This document shows, piece by piece, positions 6,569-14,290 of a DNA stretch of 32,108 nt. Every line of letters begins with the position of its first letter. The stretch's first letter is position 1. Made by a program: the position numbers and the translations under genes. The notes beneath the pieces are model-generated. The model worked only from the letters and a program-made list of their open reading frames with translations, ran no database searches and was not told the DNA's origin. This stretch comes from an uncultured Nostocoides sp. (GTDB lineage Bacteria > Actinomycetota > Actinomycetes > Actinomycetales > Dermatophilaceae), in contig CALLZC010000136.1 in the NCBI GenBank assembly GCA_937858995.1, positions 1 to 32,108 on the forward strand. Reading direction: 5' to 3'.

Positions 6569-6595
6569 ATACCCAAAGCATACCCCGAGGGGTAT
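6569..6595. promoter_or_regulatory. CstR/CsoR-type operator 4 and repressor promoter
   Basis: ATACCC-CGAG-GGGTAT at 6580-6595 is followed, on the minus strand, by TATGCT (6582 to 6577), a -10 hexamer for the repressor gene. A further half-site, ATACCC, lies at 6569-6574, two bases past the -10. This indicates autoregulation and possibly a second bound tetramer. Confidence 0.78.
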
Positions 6596-6672
6596 TGAGG
6601 AACAAGGGTTTGATCCGTCGACAAGGGGGTCGGTGCCCACGGCAATCCCGCTCACGGGCGCCCAGGGCGCGC

Positions 6673-6714
6673 TTCACGAAAGCTTCACGAAGGCGCTCCT
6701 GAACCCTTCATCGC
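6673..6714 (+). promoter_or_regulatory. Direct repeats TTCACGAA upstream of the DUF2202 gene
   Basis: TTCACGAA occurs at 6673-6680 and 6684-6691, an exact 11-bp step, followed by the weaker CTCCTGAA (6696-6703) and TTCATCGC (6707-6714). Repeats spaced one helical turn apart are the usual target of OmpR/PhoB-type regulators. One such regulator is encoded by the converging two-component operon. The link is inferred. Confidence 0.5.
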
Positions 6715-6784
6715 CGTGGCGTTACATCGGGTGTGGAGATCGAGCCATCGATCAAAAGACCCACGACCTACCCAGGAGAACTCC

Positions 6785-7576
6785 ATGAAAACCCGAACCA
6801 CCACGACTGTGAAGACCACTGCGCTCGCCATGGGGCTGGGGGCGCTGCTCGCTGCGGGCACGGCGGTCGCCCAGGCCGGGACCGCAGCACCCCCCTCCCC
6901 GGCCGCCGCGACCAGCGGCGCCGCGGCGTTGGCATTCAACCGCGAGGAGGAGCGGATGGCCCGCGACCTCTACGCCGCCCTCGCCGAGTACTACGACGGC
7001 GCCCTGCCATTCAGCAGGATCACCATGAGCGAACAGCGGCACTTCGAGGCGGTGGGCCGACTGCTGGAGACCCACGCGATCGCCGACCCGGCCAGCGGGC
7101 GCGCGCCTGGCAGCTATGCCGATCCGGTGATTCAGGATCTGTATGACGGGTGGCTCGCCGAGGGCAAGACATCGCTCAACGCGGCCTATCAGGTCGGAAT
7201 CGAGCTCGAAAAGCGGGATATCGCCGATCTGCAATCCGCGATCGCGGACTCCGATCTCGCCGACGTCGACGCCGTGCTGGGCTCACTGCTCAAGGGCTCG
7301 ACCAACCACTTGCGCGCCTTCGAAAATGCGGCCGCGGGCGGTAGCCACAGTCAGCCAGGCCAGGGTGGCTCGGGAACGGGTGGACCCAGGATGGGCGGCG
7401 GGCAGGGCCGAGGCGGCGGCCAGGGTGCCGGTCAGGGCCAGGGTGCCGGTCAGGGCCAGGGTGCCGGTCCAGGGCCCGGGTGCCGGCACAGGGACTCACT
7501 CGTGCCCTCGTGTCACCCCCGGCGTCACCCCCGGCACAACCGCCTGACGCGTCAGATCACGCAGGGCCTGGCCTAA
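6785..7576 (+). CDS. Secreted DUF2202 ferritin-like protein with Gly/Gln-rich tail
   Basis: 263 residues as read. A signal peptide covers residues 1 to about 31 (basic start, hydrophobic core ALAMGLGALLAAG, AVAQA). The DUF2202 domain, a four-helix ferritin-like fold, follows. Possible metal ligands are FNREEERMARDLY, MSEQRHFEAV, the Glu/Asp of GIELEKRDI, and TNHLRAFE. After about residue 200 comes a Gly/Gln tail encoded by 18-bp repeats. In the third repeat a single extra C (7469-7470) shifts the frame. Without it the tail would read on as GAGTGTHSCPRVTPGVTPG and stop at 7547, which has better composition than the Arg/His-rich end as read. The ATG follows AGGAG. Function is unknown beyond probable metal binding outside the cell. 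Confidence 0.8.
   Translation: MKTRTTTTVKTTALAMGLGALLAAGTAVAQAGTAAPPSPAAATSGAAALAFNREEERMARDLYAALAEYYDGALPFSRITMSEQRHFEAVGRLLETHAIADPASGRAPGSYADPVIQDLYDGWLAEGKTSLNAAYQVGIELEKRDIADLQSAIADSDLADVDAVLGSLLKGSTNHLRAFENAAAGGSHSQPGQGGSGTGGPRMGGGQGRGGGQGAGQGQGAGQGQGAGPGPGCRHRDSLVPSCHPRRHPRHNRLTRQITQGLA
7421..7475 (+). repeat. 18-bp tandem repeats coding the Gly/Gln tail
   Basis: CAGGGTGCCGGTCAGGGC occurs perfectly at 7421-7438 and 7439-7456. The third copy at 7457-7475 has one additional C. The unit encodes QGAGQG. The 19-base third copy is what changes the reading frame of the DUF2202 tail. Confidence 0.9.
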
Positions 7577-7592
7577 CCACCGACAGGGACCC

Positions 7593-7620
7593 ACCCCCCG
7601 GCCCAACCGATCGCGGGGGT
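7593..7620. terminator. Possible weak hairpin between converging genes
   Basis: ACCCCC (7593-7598) pairs with GGGGGT (7615-7620) around a 16-base loop. It lies between the DUF2202 gene and the converging histidine kinase gene. There is no T-run, so this is a weak call. Confidence 0.25.
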
Positions 7621-7664
7621 CTCCTCCAAACCGGCCCCCACTGAGGCGCCCCAGGTAAACGGAA

Positions 7665-8759
7665 TCAACGCGGCGAGCGAGGCAGGGTCATCGTGAACAC
7701 GCAACCGTGCCCCAGGCCAGCAGATGTGGCCGTCAGGGTGCCACCGTGGGCGAGGACGATACCCCGGGCAATTGTCAGGCCGATGCCCGATCCGCCCGGG
7801 CCGGGTCGCTGGCCCGCCACCCGATAGAAGCGTTCGAAGATCCGTTCAAGATCCTCCGGCGCGAGACCTTCCCCGGTATCGCCGACCGTGCACGTGCTGG
7901 TCTCGCCCGCGCTCTGGACGCGTACCTCGATCCGTCCGCCGGCGGGCGTCGCCCGCACGGCGTTGCCGACGAGATTGGTGATCACCTGGGCGAGCCGGTC
8001 CGGGTCGGCCCGAACGGGCACGGGCTCCACGGTGAGGTCGACGGCGAGGATGAGCCCGGCGTCGAGCGCCTGAGGCCGCAGCCGCTCGGCCGCCCCGGAG
8101 ACCACGCTGCGCAGGTCGAGATCCTGCATTTCCAGCGTGGTCCGGCCCTCCTGCGCGCGGGAGAGTTGGGAGAGATCCTCAACGAGCCGGCGCAGCCGGC
8201 GCACCTCATCGGCCACGGGCGCGAGGTCGGCGGGCCCGGTGGGCAGGACACCGTCGATCATGCCCTCGATATAGCCGTCGACGACGGTCAGGGGAGTGCG
8301 CATCTCGTGGGCCACCTCGCCGAGCAGACGAACCCGGCGGGACTCGGTCTCGGCCAGGGCCTGCCCCAGGGTGTTCACATCGTCGACCAGGGCCGCTACC
8401 TCGACCTCGCGGGGGCGGGGCACCGGCACGGCATACCGGCCCTGGGCCATCTCCCGGGTCGCCGCGGCGACCGTGCGCAGTGGGCGCACCAGCCGGTATG
8501 CCGCGAGCGCGCCGAAGGCGGTCGCCGCGACCGCTCCGACCAGGGCGCCGACGCCCAGAGCCTGGGTGACCGCGCTCGCCACCTGGGCGCGCAGTTCGCC
8601 GCCGGCACCCGGGCCACGACCGTTGCCGGCACCGGTGCCGGTCAGGCTCCGGTCAAAGATGGCTGGCGCCAGCTGGCGGACGATGAGGAAGGTCGCCGCG
8701 GCGCCGAGAACGGCGACCAGGAGATGAGAGATGACCAGGCGCACGACGAGCCGGTTCAT
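7665..8759 (-). CDS. Sensor histidine kinase of a two-component system
   Basis: A 364-residue membrane kinase. Two membrane segments (about 5-28 and 67-90) flank a short extracytoplasmic loop rich in Gly. A HAMP linker (RLVRPLRTVAAATREM) follows, then the dimerisation/phosphoacceptor helix EVAHEMRTPL with His151. The ATPase domain has the N box (NLVGNAVR), G1 (DTGEGL), F box (FERFYR) and G2 (GSGIGL). The small sensor loop gives no clue to the ligand. Its ATG overlaps the stop of the response regulator gene (ATGA), so the two are co-translated. It is the last gene of the operon and converges with the DUF2202 gene, a plausible target of the system. Confidence 0.93.
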   Translation of the reverse strand: MNRLVVRLVISHLLVAVLGAAATFLIVRQLAPAIFDRSLTGTGAGNGRGPGAGGELRAQVASAVTQALGVGALVGAVAATAFGALAAYRLVRPLRTVAAATREMAQGRYAVPVPRPREVEVAALVDDVNTLGQALAETESRRVRLLGEVAHEMRTPLTVVDGYIEGMIDGVLPTGPADLAPVADEVRRLRRLVEDLSQLSRAQEGRTTLEMQDLDLRSVVSGAAERLRPQALDAGLILAVDLTVEPVPVRADPDRLAQVITNLVGNAVRATPAGGRIEVRVQSAGETSTCTVGDTGEGLAPEDLERIFERFYRVAGQRPGPGGSGIGLTIARGIVLAHGGTLTATSAGLGHGCVFTMTLPRSPR

Positions 8760-9478
8760 GACCCCACCTCGGCGGGTGTGGGCAGGAACTTGTACCCGAC
8801 ACCGCGGACCGTGCCGATGATGCGCGGTGCGCTGGCGTCGTCGCCGAGCGCGTTGCGGATGCTGCGGATATGGACGTCCACGACCCGGGGATCTCCGTAG
8901 AAGTCATACCCCCAGGCCTCCTCGAGGAGTTGGGTGCGCGAGAACACTCGACCGGGCGAGGACGCTAGCGCCCGGAGCAGGTCGAACTCGAGACTGGACA
9001 AGACCACGGGGGCGCCGTCGACGGTGAGTTCGCGCCGCTGCTCATCCAGGGTGAGCCCATGGAAACGCAGCACCTGATCCTGCGCGTCGGCGGCCTGCGT
9101 GGCGCGCCCGGCACGGCGCAGCACCGTGCGTACTCGGGCCACCACCTCGCGAGGGCTAAAGGGCTTGGTGACATAGTCGTCGGCGCCCGCACTGAGCCCG
9201 ATGAGGGTATCCACTTCCTCCGCGCGCGCGGTAACGAGGATGACGAAGACGTCGCAGCTGCGGCGCAGGATGCGCAGGACCTCGAGGCCGTCGAGATCGG
9301 GCAGGCCGACATCCAAGAGCACCAGATCGGGGGCCGAGCCATCGGTGGCCAATGCCCGGTGCAAGGCGTCGGCGCCGGACGCCGCCTCGGTGACCAAGTG
9401 GCCCTCGGCTTCGAGGTAGGCGCGCAGCAGGGTGCGGATGTGCGGCTCGTCGTCGACGACGAGGATGCGGTGTCCCAT
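8756..9478 (-). CDS. OmpR/PhoB-family response regulator
   Basis: 240 residues. The receiver domain shows the acidic pair Asp9-Asp10 with Glu11, phosphoacceptor Asp56 (LLDVGLPDLDG), the Thr/Ala switch region LVTARAEE and Lys105 in KPF. A winged-helix DNA-binding domain follows (LSSLEFDLLRALASSPGRVF; the recognition helix region VVDVHIRSIRNALG; the wing GTVRGVGYKF). It is activated by the kinase encoded immediately downstream. The ATG at 9478 follows GGGAGAG. It begins 25 bp after the stop of the G6PD-like gene, so the three are probably one transcript. The 11-bp-spaced TTCACGAA repeats before the DUF2202 gene are candidate binding sites. Confidence 0.94.
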   Translation of the reverse strand: MGHRILVVDDEPHIRTLLRAYLEAEGHLVTEAASGADALHRALATDGSAPDLVLLDVGLPDLDGLEVLRILRRSCDVFVILVTARAEEVDTLIGLSAGADDYVTKPFSPREVVARVRTVLRRAGRATQAADAQDQVLRFHGLTLDEQRRELTVDGAPVVLSSLEFDLLRALASSPGRVFSRTQLLEEAWGYDFYGDPRVVDVHIRSIRNALGDDASAPRIIGTVRGVGYKFLPTPAEVGS

Positions 9479-9503
9479 GTGGCTCTCCCTGCGGACCCTG
9501 CCT

Positions 9504-10901
9504 TTAGGCGCCGTCTCGGCTGGTGTCCCAGCGGCGGGGCCCGCGCGAGCCCGCGGCATAGGTCTCCATGGGCACCTCGCCCGCATCCCACGCCGCGAGG
9601 ACCGGCTCGACGATGCGCCAGCATTCCTCGGCGCTGTCGCCGCGCACCGTCAGCAGGCGTGATCCGTCGAGGATCTGCCCCAGGACTTCTCCGTAGGCCT
9701 GCATCCGCGGCGGGGCCAGGGTGGCCTCCAAGGCCTTCTGCTCCAGGTCCAGCGGGTCGCCCTCGGCATTCATGGTCAAGGTGAGGGTGACGGTTCCGGG
9801 CTTCAAACCGATAACCAGGGTGTCGGCTCCGGATGGCCCGGCGAAGCCGTCGGGCAGGTGAGCGACGTCGCGGAAGGTGATGACGACCATCTTGCGGGAG
9901 GCACCGAGTGCCTTGCCGCTGCGCAGCACGAAGGGAACCCCGGCCCAGCGGTTGTTCACCACTTCGACGGTGATCTCCGCCAACGTTTCGGTCATATTCT
10001 TCGGGTCGACGCCCGGCTCCTTGATGTAGTCCGGCACCGGGCGCCCTTGCGAGGTGCCCTTGGTGTAGCGAGCGCGCCGCGAGGCGGCGACCGGGTCGCC
10101 CTTCCAGAGCCGGATCGCGCGCATCACCTGGGCCTTTTGGTCCTGGACTTCCTGCGGCTGCAGGGTCGCGATCGACTCCATGGCAATCAGCGCGAGCACT
10201 TGGAGCAGATGGCTCTGGATCATGTCCCGCAACGCGCCGGCGCGGTCGTAGTAGCCCGCGCGCCCCTCCAACGCGAGGGTCTCGTCATACAGGATCTCGA
10301 CCTTTTCGATTTCCTCGCTATTCCACACCGGTTGCAGGAGCCGGTTGGCGAAGCGCAGGCCGATGAGGTTGAGCACGGTGTTGACGCCGAGGAAGTGGTC
10401 GATCCGATAGATCTGCTCCTCGGGCACCACCCTGGTCAGCAGTTGGTTGAACTGGCGTGCGCTGGCCAGGTCGGTCCCGAACGGCTTCTCGAGCGCCAGC
10501 CGGGTCACCTCGGGCAACTCGATGCTGCGCAGCAACTCGCAGCACTTCATCGTCACTGCCGGGGGGAGAGCAAAGAAGATGACCAGCGGGCCATCGCCGC
10601 AGGAGTTGACCAGGCTCTGCAAGGCGATCGGGTCCAGGATGTCCGCCTGGACGTATGCCGTGTCGCGACTGGCCGCGCGAGTGACCACCTGCGGGGCGTG
10701 CACCGTGGCGAATGACTCGCTGATGCGGGCCTTCCACTGCGCTGGGGTCACCGCCACCCGATCCGAGCCGACGATGCGCAGTCGGCGCTCCCGTTCGGCC
10801 ATGAGCAGGGTCGCGACCCCGGGCAACAGGAGGCGGTGCGTCAGATCGCCGCCCGCGCCGAGAATGAGCAGGGTCGTGGGGGGAGCGCTGGGCGTGGCCA
10901 T
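9504..10901 (-). CDS. Glucose-6-phosphate dehydrogenase paralogue (divergent Zwf family)
   Basis: A 465-residue Zwf-family protein. Family landmarks are the dinucleotide loop GAGGDLTHRLL (15-25), EKPFG (138-142), RIDHFLG (166-172), and the segment DMIQSHLLQ with the catalytic-base His231. Two lysines normally used by G6PD are replaced: GDLxxRKL reads RLL (Leu24) and HYLGK reads HFLGV (Val173). The latter Lys helps hold the substrate phosphate in characterised enzymes. The protein may therefore act on a different sugar or with altered affinity. No opcA, pgl or tal gene adjoins it, unlike the housekeeping actinobacterial zwf cluster. It leads the operon with the two-component genes. Its ATG has only a weak ribosome site. 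Confidence 0.88.
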   Translation of the reverse strand: MATPSAPPTTLLILGAGGDLTHRLLLPGVATLLMAERERRLRIVGSDRVAVTPAQWKARISESFATVHAPQVVTRAASRDTAYVQADILDPIALQSLVNSCGDGPLVIFFALPPAVTMKCCELLRSIELPEVTRLALEKPFGTDLASARQFNQLLTRVVPEEQIYRIDHFLGVNTVLNLIGLRFANRLLQPVWNSEEIEKVEILYDETLALEGRAGYYDRAGALRDMIQSHLLQVLALIAMESIATLQPQEVQDQKAQVMRAIRLWKGDPVAASRRARYTKGTSQGRPVPDYIKEPGVDPKNMTETLAEITVEVVNNRWAGVPFVLRSGKALGASRKMVVITFRDVAHLPDGFAGPSGADTLVIGLKPGTVTLTLTMNAEGDPLDLEQKALEATLAPPRMQAYGEVLGQILDGSRLLTVRGDSAEECWRIVEPVLAAWDAGEVPMETYAAGSRGPRRWDTSRDGA

Positions 10902-10959
10902 GATCGTGATCGTTTCACGCCCCCGTTCCGCGCGCGGGGTTGCGTGGCCCGCGTCCTGG

Positions 10960-11355
10960 CTATCCCCGCTCGAGGTCGCCGCGAGCGCTCGCCTCGAAGG
11001 AGTCCAGCTCGGCCAGGGCCTCGTCGAGGTCCTGCCGCCGCTGCTCGAGGTCGGCGCGCCGTTCGCCGATCTGACTCAGGACGTATTCGAGTTGGCTGCG
11101 CTTGCCGCGGGGCGCGTCATACAAGTCGATGATGGTGCGGATCTCTTCCAGGGGGAAGCCCAACCGGCGCCCGCGCAGGATGAGGGTCAGGCGCGTGCGG
11201 TCGCGCCGGTGGTAGATCCGGGCGGTGCCGCGGCGCTCGGGACTGATCAAGCCGAGGTCCTCATAGTGGCGCACCGCGCGATGCGTGATGGCGAACTCGT
11301 CCGCGATCTGCGCGATCGTCCAGGTCTGCTCGGGGGCCGCCGTTCGAGTTGCCAT
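10960..11355 (-). CDS. MerR-family regulator (LiuR-like)
   Basis: 131 residues. The N-terminal winged helix-turn-helix shows WTIAQIADEFAITHRAVRHYEDLGLISPERRG, the classic MerR opening. Residues 45-75 complete the DNA-binding domain (RIYHRRDRTRLTLILRGRRLGF). A long coiled-coil dimerisation helix, rich in Glu/Arg/Leu (SQIGERRADLEQRRQDL), ends the protein. It has no cysteine cluster, so it is not a metal sensor. MerR members of this kind (LiuR) control branched-chain or acyl-CoA degradation genes. Here it is divergent from an acyl-CoA dehydrogenase - carboxyltransferase pair, with a palindrome in the gap. Confidence 0.9.
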   Translation of the reverse strand: MATRTAAPEQTWTIAQIADEFAITHRAVRHYEDLGLISPERRGTARIYHRRDRTRLTLILRGRRLGFPLEEIRTIIDLYDAPRGKRSQLEYVLSQIGERRADLEQRRQDLDEALAELDSFEASARGDLERG

Positions 11356-11370
11356 GCCGACCAGAATGCT

Positions 11371-11391
11371 TTACGTTTACGTAAACGTCAA
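11371..11391. promoter_or_regulatory. MerR/LiuR-type operator palindrome
   Basis: ACGTTTACGTAAACGT at 11373-11388 is a perfect 16-bp palindrome, in the slightly longer A+T-rich context TTACGT...ACGTCAA. It is the only such sequence in the 62-bp gap between the divergent MerR and acyl-CoA dehydrogenase start codons. It is therefore the likely binding site of the MerR protein, controlling both directions. Confidence 0.8.
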
Positions 11392-11417
11392 CTAGGCCCC
11401 AGCACCCGGGAGTGATC

Positions 11418-12602
11418 ATGTTCGAACTGAGCCAAGACCACGAGGACTTCCGGGCCATGGTGCGCGACTTCGCCGAGCGGGAGGTCGCGCCGCACATCGC
11501 CTCCTGGGATCGTGACCATCACTTCCCGGTGCACCTGATACCCACCATGGGGGACCTGGGGCTCTTTGGCCTGGTCGTGCCGGAAGAGTTCGGGGGCAGC
11601 GCCGACCCAGAGGCCGGACCGTTCACTGCCTTGTGCGTGGCTATCGAGGAACTGGGCCGGGTCGATCAGTCCATCGGCATCACCCTTTCGGCCGGCGTCG
11701 GCCTGGGCATCAACCCGATCCTTACCTATGGCAGCGCCGAGCAGAAGGAGCGCTGGTTGCCGGATCTGGTGTCCGGTGCCACCCTGGCCGCCTTCGGTCT
11801 GACCGAACCCGATGCCGGCTCCGATGCTGGCGCCACCCGCACCAAGGCCCGGCTCGAGGCGGGGGAGTGGGTGGTCGACGGCGCCAAGGCGTTCATCACC
11901 AACTCGGGCACGCCCATCACCTCCGTCGTCACTGTCACGGCCCGCACGGGCGAGCTCGCCGACGGGCGCCCCGAGATTTCGGCGATCATGATCCCCTCCG
12001 GCACAGCGGGTTTCGAGGTCGGGCCGGCATACGACAAGCTGGGCTGGAATAGTTCCGACACGCACGGCCTGACCTTCTCGGGGGCGCGAGTCCCCGAGGG
12101 CAATCTCCTAGGGGAGCGCGGGCAAGGCTTCAAGCAGTTCCTCAAGACGCTCGATGATGGGCGTATCGCCATCAGTGCTCTGGCCCTGGGCCTGATCACC
12201 CGGATGCGCGAGGAGTCGGCGGCCTACGCCCAGTCGCGCACCGCCTTTGGACGGCCGATCGGCGCCAACCAGGGCGTCTCCTTCAAGGTCGCCGATCTCG
12301 CCGTCATGGAGGAGAGCGCGCGGCTGCTGACCTATAGGGCAGCGTGGCTGAAGGACCAGCACGAACTCGGGCTGCGCAGCGCCGCGCAGGTCAAGCAGGC
12401 GGCGGCCATCGCGAAGCTCTACACCTCGGAGGCGGCCGTCACCGCGACCCGACTGGCCACCCAGATCTTCGGCGGCAATGGGTTCATGGAGGAGTATCCG
12501 GTGGCGCGCTTCTATCGAGACGCGAAGATCCTCGAGATCGGCGAAGGCACCTCGGAGGTGCAGCGCATGGTCATCGCCCGCCGCCTAGGCTTGCCCTCGT
12601 GA
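11418..12602 (+). CDS. Acyl-CoA dehydrogenase
   Basis: A 394-residue FAD-dependent acyl-CoA dehydrogenase. The N-terminal helical domain is followed by the signature FGLTEPDAGSDAGATRT (about 131-147), where FAD and substrate meet. The C-terminal helical domain has the FAD contact QIFGGNGFMEEYPVARFYRDAKILEI. The catalytic base is the Glu of GEGTSE near residue 375. This is where short/medium-chain enzymes keep it; isovaleryl-CoA dehydrogenase has its base elsewhere, which argues for a straight or alpha-branched acyl-CoA. I start at ATG 11418, with GGGAG five bases upstream, rather than the GTG two codons earlier. The stop overlaps the GTG of the carboxyltransferase gene, so both are probably induced together through the MerR operator. 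Confidence 0.92.
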   Translation: MFELSQDHEDFRAMVRDFAEREVAPHIASWDRDHHFPVHLIPTMGDLGLFGLVVPEEFGGSADPEAGPFTALCVAIEELGRVDQSIGITLSAGVGLGINPILTYGSAEQKERWLPDLVSGATLAAFGLTEPDAGSDAGATRTKARLEAGEWVVDGAKAFITNSGTPITSVVTVTARTGELADGRPEISAIMIPSGTAGFEVGPAYDKLGWNSSDTHGLTFSGARVPEGNLLGERGQGFKQFLKTLDDGRIAISALALGLITRMREESAAYAQSRTAFGRPIGANQGVSFKVADLAVMEESARLLTYRAAWLKDQHELGLRSAAQVKQAAAIAKLYTSEAAVTATRLATQIFGGNGFMEEYPVARFYRDAKILEIGEGTSEVQRMVIARRLGLPS

Positions 12603-14134
12603 GCGACGTCGCCGACCTGCGTGCCCGGCTCGAGGCTGCGTATGACGCCTCCGATCGACCGAGCCCAACGGCGGCGGCGAAGCTGGCCCGCCAGAACAAG
12701 CTGTATGTCCGGGAACGCATCGCTCTCCTGGTGGATGCGGACAGCTTCGTGGAGGACGGGCGCTACGCCAATGCGCTGGCCCCGGGACTGCCAGCCGACG
12801 GCGTCATCACCGGACGCGGGCGCGTCGATGGCCGCCCGGTCATCGTCATCGCCAACGACCCGACCGTCAAGGCCGGCTCGTGGGGTGCGCGCACCGTGGA
12901 AAAGATCGTGCGCGCCACGGAAATGGCGCTGCGTGAGGAACTCCCGGTTTTCTGGTTCGTCGACAGCGCCGGCGCGCGGATCACCGACCAGGTGCAGATG
13001 TTCCCCGGACGGCGTGGCGCCGGCCGGATCTTCCACAACCAAGTGGCGCTCTCCGGCAAGGTGCCCCAGATCTGCTGCCTCTTTGGGCCAAGCGCGGCGG
13101 GTGGGGCCTATATCCCCAGCTTCACCGACCTCATCATCATGGTCGACGGCAACGCCTCGATGTATCTCGGTAGTCCGCGCATGGCGGAAATGGTTGTCGG
13201 GGAGAAGGTTTCGCTCGAGGAAATGGGCGGGGCCCGCATGCACTGCACCGTCTCGGGTGTCGGTGACCTCCTGGCGCACGACGACACCGAAGCCATCGAA
13301 CTAGCCAAGCTCTACTTCTCCTACCTCCCGCAGAACTGGCGCACCCCGGCCCCGGCATACCACCCGGAGCCGCCCACGAAGCCGCTCACACCGCATACGG
13401 TCCCCGAACGCGAGTCACAGCCCTTCGACATTCACGAGGTCATCGACGGTCTCCTGGACGAGGAGTCGTTCTTCGAGATCAAGCCGCTCTTCGCGGCCGA
13501 ACTCGTCATCGGTCTCGGGCGCCTGGGCGGTGAGAGCGTGGGGATCGTCGCCAACAATTCGGCGGTCAAGGGTGGCGTCCTCTTCTCCGACAGCGCCGAC
13601 AAGGCCACGCGATTCATCTGGCTGTGCGATGCCTACTCGATCCCGCTGATCTATCTGGCCGACGTCCCAGGGTTCATGATCGGCTCTGAGGTCGAGCGCG
13701 GCGGGATCATCCGGCACGGCGCCAAGATGGTGTCGGCCGTGTCCTCGGCAACGGTGCCGCAGTTTTGTGTGGTCGTGCGCAAGGCCTACGGCGCCGGCCT
13801 GTATGCGATGGGTGGTCCCGGTTTCGGTCCCGACGCCACGATCGCCCTGCCCACCGCCCGGATCGCGGTGATGGGTCCGGAAGCCGCCGTGAACGCGGTC
13901 TACGCGAACAAGATCGCCGAGATCACCGACGAGGCGCAGCGCGTTGCCTATGTAGCCGCGCGCCGTGAGGAGTACGAGCAGGATGTCGACATCGAGCGGC
14001 TCGCTGCCGACCTGGTTCTCGACCAGGTGATCGAGGCCGACGAGCTGCGCGCCGAACTCCTCGCGCGATTGTCGTATGCCGCGCACCGCGAGCGGCACTT
14101 CGCCACCAAACGGCGCGACATCCCACCCGTCTAG
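12599..14134 (+). CDS. Acyl-CoA carboxylase beta (carboxyltransferase) subunit
   Basis: A 511-residue carboxyltransferase of the propionyl/methylcrotonyl-CoA carboxylase beta class. The N-terminal acyl-CoA half has RERIALLVD, FVDSAGARI and the oxyanion-hole glycines in GPSAAGGAYIPSF. The C-terminal carboxybiotin half has LADVPGFMIG and VVRKAYGAGLYAMGGPGFGPD. It transfers CO2 from biotin to an acyl-CoA. The biotin-carboxylase/carrier alpha subunit is not in this window. The GTG start at 12599 overlaps the TGA of the acyl-CoA dehydrogenase (GTGA), showing coupling. With the dehydrogenase and LiuR-like regulator this looks like a branched-chain or odd-chain acyl-CoA degradation operon, distinct from the housekeeping accD at the other end of the window. 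Confidence 0.9.
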   Translation: MSDVADLRARLEAAYDASDRPSPTAAAKLARQNKLYVRERIALLVDADSFVEDGRYANALAPGLPADGVITGRGRVDGRPVIVIANDPTVKAGSWGARTVEKIVRATEMALREELPVFWFVDSAGARITDQVQMFPGRRGAGRIFHNQVALSGKVPQICCLFGPSAAGGAYIPSFTDLIIMVDGNASMYLGSPRMAEMVVGEKVSLEEMGGARMHCTVSGVGDLLAHDDTEAIELAKLYFSYLPQNWRTPAPAYHPEPPTKPLTPHTVPERESQPFDIHEVIDGLLDEESFFEIKPLFAAELVIGLGRLGGESVGIVANNSAVKGGVLFSDSADKATRFIWLCDAYSIPLIYLADVPGFMIGSEVERGGIIRHGAKMVSAVSSATVPQFCVVVRKAYGAGLYAMGGPGFGPDATIALPTARIAVMGPEAAVNAVYANKIAEITDEAQRVAYVAARREEYEQDVDIERLAADLVLDQVIEADELRAELLARLSYAAHRERHFATKRRDIPPV

Positions 14135-14290
14135 GGGAGGCCGCCGGTCCCAGCCGACACCCGGTGTGATGGACGGATCACCCCGATGAGGCTCACCTGC
14201 GATGTGCCGGCGGCCGCTTGTGGCTATCGTCGAAAGGCAGGAGCCGCCGCAGGCGCACACCCGGGTCAGGGCGGCCCGAAGGAGGCGACC

